Shown here: in pieces, positions 19,498-31,400 of the stretch | Numbering within the stretch: the first letter of the stretch is position 1 | How the letters are laid out: the number at the start of each line of letters is the position of its first letter | DNA from: Plotosus lineatus | Lineage: Eukaryota; Chordata; Actinopteri; Siluriformes; Plotosidae | Length of the DNA stretch: 64,000 nt | Direction of reading: 5' to 3' | NCBI GenBank assembly: GCA_024760905.1 | Contig: CM045733.1 | Location: 30,485,001 to 30,549,000 of the forward strand | Translations under genes and position numbers: made by a program | The notes under the pieces: generated by a model | What the model saw: the letters and a program-made list of their open reading frames with translations, nothing else | Told to the model about the DNA's origin: nothing | Database searches by the model: none

Positions 19498-22400
19498 CTA
19501 AAAGAAAAAGGACATTAAATTAAAGTCAACCTTCTTCTTCTTGAAGATATATATAAAGATCACATGAGATCCAAATCAAGAAATAATGGTTTGGATCGGT
19601 ATGAGGATTTTTCAGTGCAAGCTTGATTTATATAAATTTAAGATAATACCTGAAGCATTTTAACTTTGTTCTCTGGATTGGCTTCATCAAATTAACAAAA
19701 ATCACACCTTATCATAAATAGAATCCGTTGAAGATTTATAACAAGCAATAAAACATTCATACTTGATATACTAGTCCTTCTCAAAAAATTAGCATATTGT
19801 GATGAAGTTCATTTTTTTCTGTAATGTCTGTCTTCCTTTCGGCTTTTTCCCTTTCACTCGGGAGTCGCCACAGCAAATCATCTGATTCGCACGTTTGATT
19901 TGGCAGAGGTTTTTACGTCGGATGCCCTTCCTGTCACAACCCTTTTAGCAAGGGACAGAAACACGGTGACGACTTTGCAGCCTACTCTTTACGAAAGTCA
20001 GCAATGGTTCTTTTACATGCCTCACACCATAGACAGTGAGAGACATGGCCCGCCTTTGATAACCCAGTTAGCCGCACTGGGGTTTTTTCTGTAATGTAAT
20101 GATAAAAATTAAACTTTCATATATTTTAGATTCATTGCACCCCAACTGAAATATTTCAGGCCTTTTATTGTTTTAATACTGATGATTTTGGCATACAGCT
20201 CATGAAAACCCAAAATTCCTATTTCAAAAAATTAGCATATTTCATCCGACCAAGAAAAAAAAAAGTGTTTTTAATACAAAAAAAGTCAACCTTCAAATAA
20301 TTATTTTCAGTTATGCACTCAATACTTTTTGCATAAATGACTGCTTCAATGCAGCGTGGCATGGAGGCAATCAGCCTGTGGCACTGCTGAGGTGTTACGG
20401 AGGCCCAGGAGGCTTCGATAGTGGCCTGAAGCTCATCCACAGTGTTGGGTCTGGTGTCTCTCAACTTTCTCTTCACAATATCCCACAGATTCTCTATGGG
20501 CTTCAGGTCAGGAGAGTTGGCAGGCCAATTGAGCACAGTAATATCATGGTCAGTAAACCATGTACCAGTGGTTTTGGCACTGTGAGCAGGTGCCAGGTCG
20601 TGCTGAAAAATGAAATCTTCATCTCCATAAAGCTTTTCAGCAGATGGAAGCATGAAGTGCTCCAAAATCTCCTGATAGCTAGCTGCATTGACCCTGTCCT
20701 TGATAAAACACAGTGGACCAACACCAGCAGCTGACATGGCACCCCAGACCATCATTGACTGTGGGTACTTGACACTGGACTTCAGGCATTTTGGCATTTC
20801 CTTCTCCCCAGTCTTCCTCCAGACTCTGGCACCTGGATTTCTGAATGACATGCAAAATTTGCTTTCATCCGAAAAAATTACTTTGGACCACTGAGCAACA
20901 GTCCAGTGCAGCTTCTCTGTAGCCCAGGTCAGGCGCTTCTGCCGCTGTTTCTGGTTCAAAAGTGGCTTGACCTGGGGAATGCGGCACCTGTAGCCCAGTC
21001 CACTGCCTCCACAGGTCCTCCAAGGTCTGGAATCGGCCCTTCTCCACAATCTTCCTCAGGGTCCGGTCACCTCTTCTGGTTGTGCAGCGTTTTCTGCCAC
21101 ACTTTTTCCTTCCCACAGACGTCCCACTGAGGTACCTTGATACAGCACTCTGGGAACAGCCTATTCGCTCAGAGATTTCTTTCTGTGTCTTACCCTCTTG
21201 CTTGAGGGTGTCAATGATGGCCTTCTGGACAGCAGTCAGGTCGGCAGTCTTACCCATGATTGCGGTTTTGAGTAATGAACCAGGCTGGGAGGTTTTAAAA
21301 GCCTCAGGAATCTTTTGCAGGTGTTTAGAGTTAATTGGTTGATTCAGATGATTAGGTTAATAGCTCGTTTAGAGTACCTTTTCATGATATGCTAATTTTT
21401 TGAGATAGGAATTTTGGGTTTTCATGAGCTGTATGCCAAAATCATCAGTATTAAAACAATTGAAGACCTGAAATATTTCAGTTGGTGTGCAATGAATCTA
21501 AAATATATGAAAGTTTAATTTTTATCAGTACATTACAGAAAATAATGAACTTTATCACAATATGCTAATTTTTTGAGAAGGACTAGTATTTTGGATGAAA
21601 TTTAGCATGGAATTTCTTTATTTAATCAATATTGGTCATCGCAAGTACAAAATGTGTACCTCTGAGCTGTAGGGATATCATCTGCTCTGAAGATATAATA
21701 CAGTACGTTCTTGTGATAAAGTTTAAACTGCAGCTTCTCTGCTGGTCCAGACTTCTCTTCCCTCAGGAAAAAACCCAACAGTGGCTGGCTCTCCAGCGCT
21801 GCAACATCCTGAGCACAGATACACAAACATCCTCAACTAAAAACCCGATTCAACCAACAACACATTCAAATACGAGAACGATGCAGAAACACCAGTGGCA
21901 TACCTCACTAGCAGCGTACGTGTAAAGGACTTTATTCTTGATGACAAACCACAGACGCTTCCACGGTTTCTTGTACCCTTTCGTTCTCTGTAGATAGCCA
22001 CTCATAGACGAATTCTCAGTGTTGGCTGAAACCTGCCAGACAAAATGGTGTTAATGTAACCGCTGCAGGTATTTTGTAAAAAAAAAAAAAAAAAATTCTT
22101 AAACCTGCTGACTGAAAGAATCGCTAAAGCCTCCCTTCAGGCCAAGATGCTACCGTTACAAAACATTTATAGTTACAAAGAAATGCCCAGGGCTCTGGTT
22201 CCTATTTTACCTTTACATCAGAAAAAATTAAATGAATAACTCATGATTGCACACTGAGAACTGAACTACGTAATGAGAACCCATTTCACACATTCAATTT
22301 ATATGCATTAACGCCTGCTCAATGCAAGATAATATACTTGAGTAGCAGCGTGATCAAATTATTCGTATGACTACTCAAAAAGTCAGTATGTAACCGTATG

Positions 22401-25400
22401 GTCCATATTTAGACCATGTGCTAGTCAGCACAATACCTTCTCCCTGCGATAATAAAACAGCAATAAAAAATAGTAATAATTAATGTAATAGAATTAGTAT
22501 CATCGTAAAAGTTACCTCTTTCAGTGCTGAGGGAATCTTCTTTTGTTTTCTTGAGAAGGAGAACGCTGAGCTGCGACCACTGGGGGAAACCGCCACCTCG
22601 GACTGCTCACCTGTGAGAGAACCGGACACCAAGATCAGGCAGATGAGACATGAGTTTCATTTTTCACACCAAAAGCTATAAACTCTGGAGAGAAAGTGGA
22701 AACCTTTATCTTTCTGCTGTAGTTTGTTGTAACACTGATCACACACTCGTGCGAGCTGATTCTTCAGGTACTCCAGATAATACTTGTTTGATGAACATGC
22801 CTGGCACACGACCTGCAAGAAATACACCCACACATTTTTTCATGAATGAATTATAAAGAACAGGTCTCTGTAGTTGTGTTCCAGACCCAAGCTTTCAACT
22901 GACCTTACCACAGGCCCGACAGTGGTGGCGTCTCCAGGTCAGGGTGAACTCACAGGTACAGATCATACACATGGTCGTGCGGAGGTCAGGGATCCAGATG
23001 GGAGCTTTAGAACCCAGTGGGGATCCATCAGCAGGTAATTCCTCAGACTATAAGCAACAGAAAAGTCAAATTAAATTAATAACCTGAAAATGGAGCTTCA
23101 AGAATATACACTAGTAGAAGGTGGTGTGTGATGGTGAGTGGCAGTTTATTATGGTGAATTGTTCTGTCTCTGGCTTTTATATATATACAAGATAAATATT
23201 TGTTTTCTTGTACTTGTTACATATTGGGAAGCAGAATACTTTTTTTTTAATCCAAGAGTGAGAACATTTTGACTGATTTTCATTTCAAATGACATTCCCT
23301 CCTGGCGAGTGTATTGTCAGCTACAATACTGAAAACACTGATAGATTGGTCATATCAAGTCCCAAGTGTGCTGGCAAAACGTTCCCCACACCATGACACC
23401 ACTCCACCAGCCTGGACTGCATATCCAGGATAAGCTGGGTGCATGGATTCATGCTGTTTCTGCCAGTCATATGAATCATACCATCTGTACCACAGCAGAG
23501 ATTTAGGGTTTTAATCTGAGCTGCACTTTTCCAGTCTTCAGTTTTCTGAGCCACATTCCACTGCAGCCTTAGCTCTCTGTTCCGAGCTGACGGAAGTGGA
23601 ACCCGACGCATTCTTCCTCTTTTGTAGTCCATGTTCTTAAAGGTTTGACATGTTGTGCATTTTGAGATGTCTTTTTGCTCAGCACAACTGGGAAAACCCA
23701 AATATTGATTTAATTCAAAAATACTACAATATGATCACAACAGTATGATGTAAATAAGAGTCTGTGAAAGTTTGGTTGAAAAAAGTTGACCGGTTGCAAA
23801 GCAGTTTAGGATAAAACGTGAGATGACAAGATGACAATGCGATGACACAGAGATTCCAATGTGTCACTCCAGCATTGCTGGTAGATGACTCAAATATATT
23901 AGGATATATTAGGTTGTATACAGCATACATTAGCAACCAGAAGCTAGAATAAAATTCATCCTGGCTTATTATGGCAAAAGCTGAGGCCTGAGTTTTGTTT
24001 AGATGTCGTGATCATCACTGTAGAAGCACTGTGATAATGTGGACTGTATATTTTCCAAAGATGAACATTTGGGGTGTTGTTTGGCTCCTTTTAGTCTGAT
24101 ACATCATTCGCTTAATCTGTGGGCAGGTTGGGGGGGTGCAGCCTAAACAGTGAGGTCCAGGCGTCCCTCTCCCCAGCCACTTCGTCCAGCTCTCTCGTGG
24201 GGACACCGAGGCGTTCCCAGATTAATCGAGAGACATAGTCCCTCCAGCATGTTCTAGGTTGACCTCAGGGTTTCTTCCCGGTTGAACATGCCCAAAACGC
24301 CACCCCAGAGAGGTGTTGGGGAGGCATTCTAACCAGATGCCTGAGCCACCTCAACTGCCTCCTCTCAACGAGGAGGAACAGCAGTTATACTCCAAGCTCT
24401 TCTCATGTGGCTGAGCTTCTCACGCCATCTTTAAGGGGGAGCCCCATCACCCAGCCAAGGAAGCTCATTTCAGCTGCTTGTATCTGCAGTCTTGTTTTTT
24501 CGGTCACTACCCAGAGCTCATGACAATAAGTGAGGTTTGGCATATAGATTGACTGATAAATTGAGAGCTTTGCTTTGTGGGCCAATTCAATCTTCACCAC
24601 AATGGACTGGTACATACTCCACCTTACAGCAGAGGCTGCAGCGATCTGCCAGTCAGTCTTCCACTTTATCCTTCCCTCACTCATGAACAAGACCCCGAGA
24701 TACTTAAACTCCTCCACTTGGGGCAGGACCTCATCCCAGACCCGGAGGGTGCATTCCACCGTTTTAGGGCGGAGAACCATGGCCTCGACTTGAAGGTGCT
24801 GATTCTCATCCCACCCATTTCATACACAGCTGTGAATCTCTAATGAGAGCTGGAGGTCCTGGATTCATGAAACCAAAAGGACAACGTCATCAAGAAGGAG
24901 AGGTCAAAGAAGGAGAGGCGGGAGGCGTGTCCGTAGGCAGAGAGAGAAGAGGAAAGGCATGAGTCGAGGACTGAGAGTAGGGACCTTGAATGTTGGAACT
25001 ATGACAGGAAAAGCTAGAGAGCTGGCTGACATAATGCAGAGGAGGAAGGTGGACATACTGTGTGTTCAGGAGACCAGGTGAAAAGGTAGCAAGGCTAGAA
25101 GCTTAGGAACAGGGTTTAAGCTGTTTTATCATAGTGTGGATGGGAAGAGAAATGGAGTCGGAGTCATCCTGAAGGAGGGGTTGGTCAGGAATGTTCTAGA
25201 AGTGAAAAGAGTGTCAGACAGAGTGATGAGTCTCAAGTTAGAAATTGAAGGCGTGATGTTCAATGTTGTTAGTGCTTATGCCCCACAGGCAGGATGTGAG
25301 CTAGAAGAGAAGGAGAGATTCTAGAGTGAGTTAGATGAAGTGATGCAGAGTACCCCCAGAGCTGAAAGAGTGGTCATTGGTGCAGACTTCAATGGACATG

Positions 25401-28400
25401 TTGGTGCAAGCAACAGAGGGGACGAGGAAGTGATGGGCAGGTTTGGTATCCAGACAGGAACGCAGAAGGACAGATGTTGGTAGATTTTGCAAAAAGGATG
25501 GAAATGGCTGTGGTGGATACTTTCTTCCTGAAGAGACAGGAACATAGGGTGACTTATAAAAGTGGAGGTGGGAGCACACAGGTAGACTACATCTTGTGTA
25601 GGCGATGTAATTTGAAGGAAGTCAGTGACTGCAAAGTAGTAGTGGGTGAGCGTGTTGCTAAAAAGCATAGGATGGTGTGCAGGATGATGCTGATGGTGAG
25701 GAAGGTGAAGAAAGCAAAGGCAGAGCAGAAGACAAAGTGGTGGAAGCTGAAAAAGAAAGTGTCAGGTTGTCTTCGAGGAGGAGTTAAAACAGGCTTTGGG
25801 TGGTCAGGAAGTTCTTCCAGATGACTGGACAACTACAGCTAATGTGATCAGGGAGACAGGTAGGAGAGTTCTTGGTGTGTCCTCTGGAAGGAGAGTAGAT
25901 AGTAGAGACTTGGTGGTGGAATGAGGATGTGCAGGAGTATGTAAAAATGAAGAGGTTAGCTAAAAAGAAATGGGACATAGAGAGGACCGAAGAGAGTAAA
26001 CAGGAGTACAGGGAGACGCAGTGCAAGGCAAAGGTAGTGGTGTCAAAGGCCAAACAGAGGGCGTATGATGACTTGTATGATAGGCTGGACAGTAAGGAGG
26101 GAGAAAATGATCTATACAGGTTGGCACAGCACAGCAATAGAGACGGGAAGGACGTGCAGCAAGTTAGAGTGATTAAGGACAGAAAGAGAAATGTATTGAC
26201 TGATGACAGAAGTGTGCTGGGAAGATGGAAAGAGTACTTTGAAGAGCTGATGAATGAGGAAAATGAGAAAGAAAAAAGAGGAGAAAAGGTGACTGTTGAG
26301 GACCAGGAAGTAGCAAAGATTAGTAAGGATGAAGTGAGGAGGGCATTGAAGAGGATGAAGAGTGGAAAGGCAGTTGGTCCTGATGACATACTGATGGAGG
26401 TATGGAAGTGTCTAGGAGAGGTAGCTGTGGATTTTCTGACAAGAAAAGGTCTTAGAGAGTGAGCAGATGCCGAAGGAATAGAGGAGGTGTGAGATGGTGC
26501 CCATTTTTAAGAACAAGGGAGACATGCAGAGTTGTGGCAACTGCAGAGTGATAAAGTTGATGAGCCATACGATGAAGTTATGGGAAAGAATAGTGGAAGC
26601 TAGACTAAGGGCAGAGCTGCAAAGCTGTCAGCGTGTCTCTGTCTCTTGCTAAAGGGTTGTGACAAAAAGGGCATCCGACGTAAAAACCTATGCCAAATCA
26701 AATGTGCGAATCAGATGATTTGCTGTGGCAACTCCCAAGAATGGGAAAATAAGCCGAAAGGAAGAAAGAAATAGAACAGTGCAGAGAAGGCCAGAGGGAG
26801 CGGCATTGTGCCTTTGTGGATCTGGAGAAAGCATATGACAGGGTGCCGAGAGAGGAACTCTGGTATTGAATGAGGAAGTCTAGAGTGGCAGAGAAGTATG
26901 CTAGAGTGGTGCAGGACATGTATGAGAGATGTAAGACAGTGGTGAGGTGTGCTGTCGGTGTGACAGAAAAGTTCAAGGTGGAGGTGGGACTGCATCAAGG
27001 GTCAGCTCTGAGCCCCTTCTTGTTTGCTATGGTGATGGACAGGCTGACAGACGAGGTTGGACAAGAATCTCCATGGACTATGATGTTTGCAGATGACATT
27101 GTGATCTGTAGTGAGAGCAGAGAACAAGTGCAGGAAAATCTAGAGAGGTGGAGGTATGCCCTGGAAAGGAGAGAAATGAAGGTTAGCTGCAGTAAAACAG
27201 AATACATGTGTGTGAACTACAAGGACCCAAGAGGAATGGTGAGGTTACAGGGAGCAGAGATAAGGAAGGTGGAGGATTTTAAATACTTGGGCTCAACAGT
27301 TCAGACCAATGGAGAGTGTGGAAGAGAGGTGAAGAAGCGTGTGCAGGCAGGCTGGAATGGTTGGAGAAAAGTGTCCAGTGTGATGCGTGATAGGAAGATA
27401 TCAGCAAGAATGAAAGGAAAAGTGTACAAGACGGTGTTGAGGCCATAATCCTTATCCATTTCTGACACACGGGATTCCTCTTCTTTCGTTAAAGTTCGCA
27501 TAATTTTCAAGATTTTTTTAAACCAGACATTCTCTTCGTAAAAACACAACACGCTGCCATTTGCATTGAGATGAGTCACTTTACATTAAGCTTAAAACAG
27601 CCAATCAACGAACAACTTACAATATGTGAGACGCTCCAAAAAGTAGGCGCTTGTCGCAAGTTCACTTGCTTGTGCTTGAGACAAAGCACGGCTTATCCGG
27701 ACTTCTGATCTTTCAAGTGAGCAAGTGCGCCGTTGAATACTTGTTTAGTACTCAACCTTCACTTGCTCACTTGAAAGATCGGGAGTCCAGATAAGCCGCG
27801 CTTTGTCTCACAAGCTCCATACGTCACTTGCGACAAGCGCCTACTTTCGATAGCCCTATACCACCCTAAAATTTTCTCCCCGGATTTAGACGATTCATAG
27901 AAATGACCAATTTGAGATAAAAACCGCGGAATTCTGCGGAAAATTGTCATCCCTACAAAACACAAGTGGAGAGACAGGACGAACTCCCATACCCCCTCCA
28001 GGATCTTGTAGAGGGTATAAAGCTGGTCGAGAGTGCTGCTATCAGGATGAAAACCGCATTGTTCCTCCTAAATCCAAGGTGCAACCATCGGTCAGATCCT
28101 GCCCTCCATCCAATACTCCTGCATAGACTTTTCCGAGTAGACTGAGGAGTGTGATTCCACGATAATTGGAACACACCCTCCAGTCCCCCCTTTTAAAAAG
28201 GGGGACAATCACCCTGGTTTGCCAATCCAGCGGTATGGCCCTCGATGACCACATGATGTTGCAGAAACTTGTCAACAAAGACAGTACCTTGAGATATTCA
28301 GGGTGCATCTCATTCAACACTGGAGCCTGACCACCAAGGAGCTTTTTGACTACCTCAGTGATGTCAACCTCAGTGATGGGCAGACCCCTACCCAAAGCCC

Positions 28401-31400
28401 CAGGGTGTTCCTCCTATTGATTGAGGCGGTCATCGAAGTATTCTTTCCACCTGCCAACAACATCCTCAGTTATGGTAAACAGTATTTGTTGAGAACTGCT
28501 TCCCCCTCCTGAGGCATCAGATGGTGGTCCAGAACCTTTTCGAGGCCAACCGATAGTTGCTTTCCTAACCAAGCCACAGGTCCGGCTGCAGCACATTTGA
28601 CCTGCCAGTATCTGCTGCCTCAAGAGTCCCACAAGCCAAAACGACCCAATAGGCTTCCTTTTTCAGCTGAGGAGCCCCCTTCACCACAGGTGTCCACCAC
28701 CAGGTTCATGGGTTACCGCCATGAGAGGCAACGATGACCTTCTGGCCACAGCTATGGACTGCTCCCTCAAGAATGGAGGCACGTGGTTGTAGCTCTGCCA
28801 GAGGTGGGAGTTGAAGGTACTTTTGACAGGAGACTCCACCAAACATTCCCAGGAGACCCTAACTACATGCTTTGGCCTGTCAGGTCTGGAGGGCAGCTAC
28901 CCCCACCATTGAACCCAGCACACCACCAGTTGGTGATCATGTGACACTTCAGCTTCTCTCATCACCAGAGTGTTCAGAACATACGGGTGCGAGTCCAGTG
29001 ACACAACTACAATGTCGATCATCAAATTGCGGCCTAGGGTGTCCAGGTGCACTTATGCACACTCTTGTGTGTGAACATGGTGTTCATGATGGACAAACTG
29101 TAACGAGCACAGAAGCCCAATAACGAAAACACTATTTGGGTTCAGATTGTAGAGGCTGTACCTACCGATCACACTCTTAAAGGTCACACTATCATTGTCC
29201 ACATGAGTGTTGAAGTCTCCCAGAACAATTGAGGAGGCCCTTTAAGTCTCCTTAGGCAGAGGGTTCAGTTACTTATTCCTCCCCCTTCTGTCATTGTTTG
29301 CATGCTATCCTCATTAAAATATGAAAACCTATAAATGTTTGGGTGGTTTTAGTTAAAGCAGACACTGTTTTCTCATCTGTGTGATTTTGACAAAGATCAT
29401 ATCACATTTGATGGTGATTTTATGCAGGAATGTGAGAAATTCCAAAAGTTTCAGATACTTTTTCATACCACTGTATATTCCAAAGAATAAGATCGCGAAT
29501 ACACGCAACTGAAATGAGCTTCCTTCGCTGGGTGGCGGGGCTCTCTCTTAGAGATAAGGTGAGAATCTCAGCTATCCAGGGAGAGCTTGGAGTAGAGCCG
29601 CTGATCCTCCGTATTGAGAGGAGCCAGTTGAGGTGGCTCGGGCATCTTGTTAGAATGCCTCCCCCCTGGTGTGGTGTTTCGGGCATGTCCAACCAGGAAG
29701 AGACCCCAGGGTTGACCTCGAACACGCTGGAGGGACTATGTCTCTCGGCTGGTCTGAGAACGCCTCGGTGTCCCCGTGGAAGAGTTGGATGAAGTGGCTG
29801 GGGAGAGGGACATCTGGACCTCATTGTTTAGGCTGCTACTCCCATGACATGATCCCGGATTGAGTAGATGATAATGATGATTATACGTTACAGCCAGGAT
29901 ATTACTAGCTAAACCACATGTGTTTGAGACCCTGTTTTGTGTCTGACCCTATAACAGTCACACATGTATCACTGTCTCTCTTGCTCTTTCACACATACCT
30001 CTTGGCTTCGGCTGGAGATAAATGAGATCTTCTTTCTTGTATAGTCGTCTATTGCTGTGCCGATGGCTTCTAGCCACTCGTCTCTCTCCGTGGCTGAGCT
30101 GTGCAGACAGATTTGACAAGTTAAAACCAGCTTGGGCATTTGTGTAATGCCATTCTATTTTGTGTGTGTGTCTTACCTGGCGGACAGGATGAAAGAACGT
30201 TCCACACTCTCAATGTTCAGTTCGTTTTGGTAAGCCTCCTGACTTGGCTTGCTTACCTGTAGGAAGTGCACACATAAATAATTTTCTAAGTGCGTGTCTA
30301 TATGTCTATATACGTAGGGGTATCAGTTTGTTTGAATTAAATGCAGGATAGCTCACCTTCATACCAGCCAGAGACAGCATGCTGTTTACTTTGTACTGTC
30401 CAGATTGTACAGGAGTGGTGTACAGCAGAATGTCATTAAACTACACACACACACACAAAGAGAGAGAGAGAGAACTATTATTTGTTTATCAATCTTTTGA
30501 TCAAGTCATGCAAATTAGCAACATTTTTGGTGACAGTACCACTGTGTGCCTTTGGGAAAGGCTTAGAAAGAATTATTTGACACTAGTAACCCCATTCCTC
30601 ATTTTATATTGACAAATACAGGCACTGTAGGCTGATGCTACAGTTCATTTTACTGCTCAATCTCAACACCAGGTTTAAGTCCTGGTCCTGGACTCTTCGG
30701 CTCAGCATTACTTCTCTATGATGAGATTTTTTTCTTATCCCAATTAAAATGCAGACTATAGTCATTCTCTTCGAAAACCCTTGCCTCAGTGAATTAAACA
30801 AAACTGGGTTATAGGTACTATAAACAGACCTTCTCTCCATTAAGCATAATATTTTCCTCTCACAGTTAATCAGAGAAGCCTGTAATGTTACTATGAGACT
30901 AGACATATCTCTTACACCTGCCATTATGCAGCGTTGTATTTCCCAAATTCTACATGTACTACTGTATACACAAATCACTTCACTAAAGATGTCATTCGTT
31001 TTCCAGGGAAGACTTGTGTCACCTGCACTGCATATTTCCAACAGTGATGAAGTAGTATAGAAGGCACATAATGGCATTATGTTACAAACATCCTGTGAGT
31101 TTTTTAAAAATCCATTTGCAGATGTAGAAGGAGTTGTAGATTACAGATGGAAAGCTGCTTGTAGACCAACATCAACATTCCTGTTTTGTTATTGGAAACC
31201 AAAAAATCAACTTATTTCACATTGAGATGCACAATAGTATGATGAAAATATGATTCTCTGAAGGTTTGGTTAAAACAAGTAGGGGGCAGCCGTAGCCTAA
31301 AATTTAGAGAAGTGGCTTTAGGACCAAAAAGTCGCTGGTTCAATTCCTGAACCAAGCAGGAAAATGTGTTATGGTGGGGGAGTGAGCAGTACCCTCCCTT

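Larger units (their letters stand above)
19771..21586 (-). mobile_element. Tc1-like transposon, copy A, with nested SINE
   Basis: Flanked by TA on both sides. Ends are inverted: CTAGTCCTTCTCAAAAAATT at left and its complement at right. A second inner repeat (CCTATTTCAAAAAATTAGCA) makes long terminal repeats of about 200 bp each. The minus-strand transposase starts at 21257 ([20 protein letters not shown]) with an HTH region. The catalytic part has [15 protein letters not shown] and [12 protein letters not shown] (DD34E type). The reading frame breaks near 21000, where a segment is missing between RQWTGL and GYRCRIPQV. It lies in the last intron of fgd6, same strand as the gene. Confidence 0.93.

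Noticed and set aside
21904..22025. Alternative acceptor TTTCAG|CC for the fgd6 PH exon
   Set aside because: It would break the frame with the previous exon; GGCAG|GTTTCAGCC (22032) gives ALKE-VSANTE in frame.
25784..26389. 201-codon minus-strand frame
   Set aside because: Ser/Leu-rich antisense of the plus-strand RTE coding sequence.
30604..31077. 157-codon minus-strand open frame
   Set aside because: No recognisable domain, no relation to fgd6 splice phases, ordinary intron composition.
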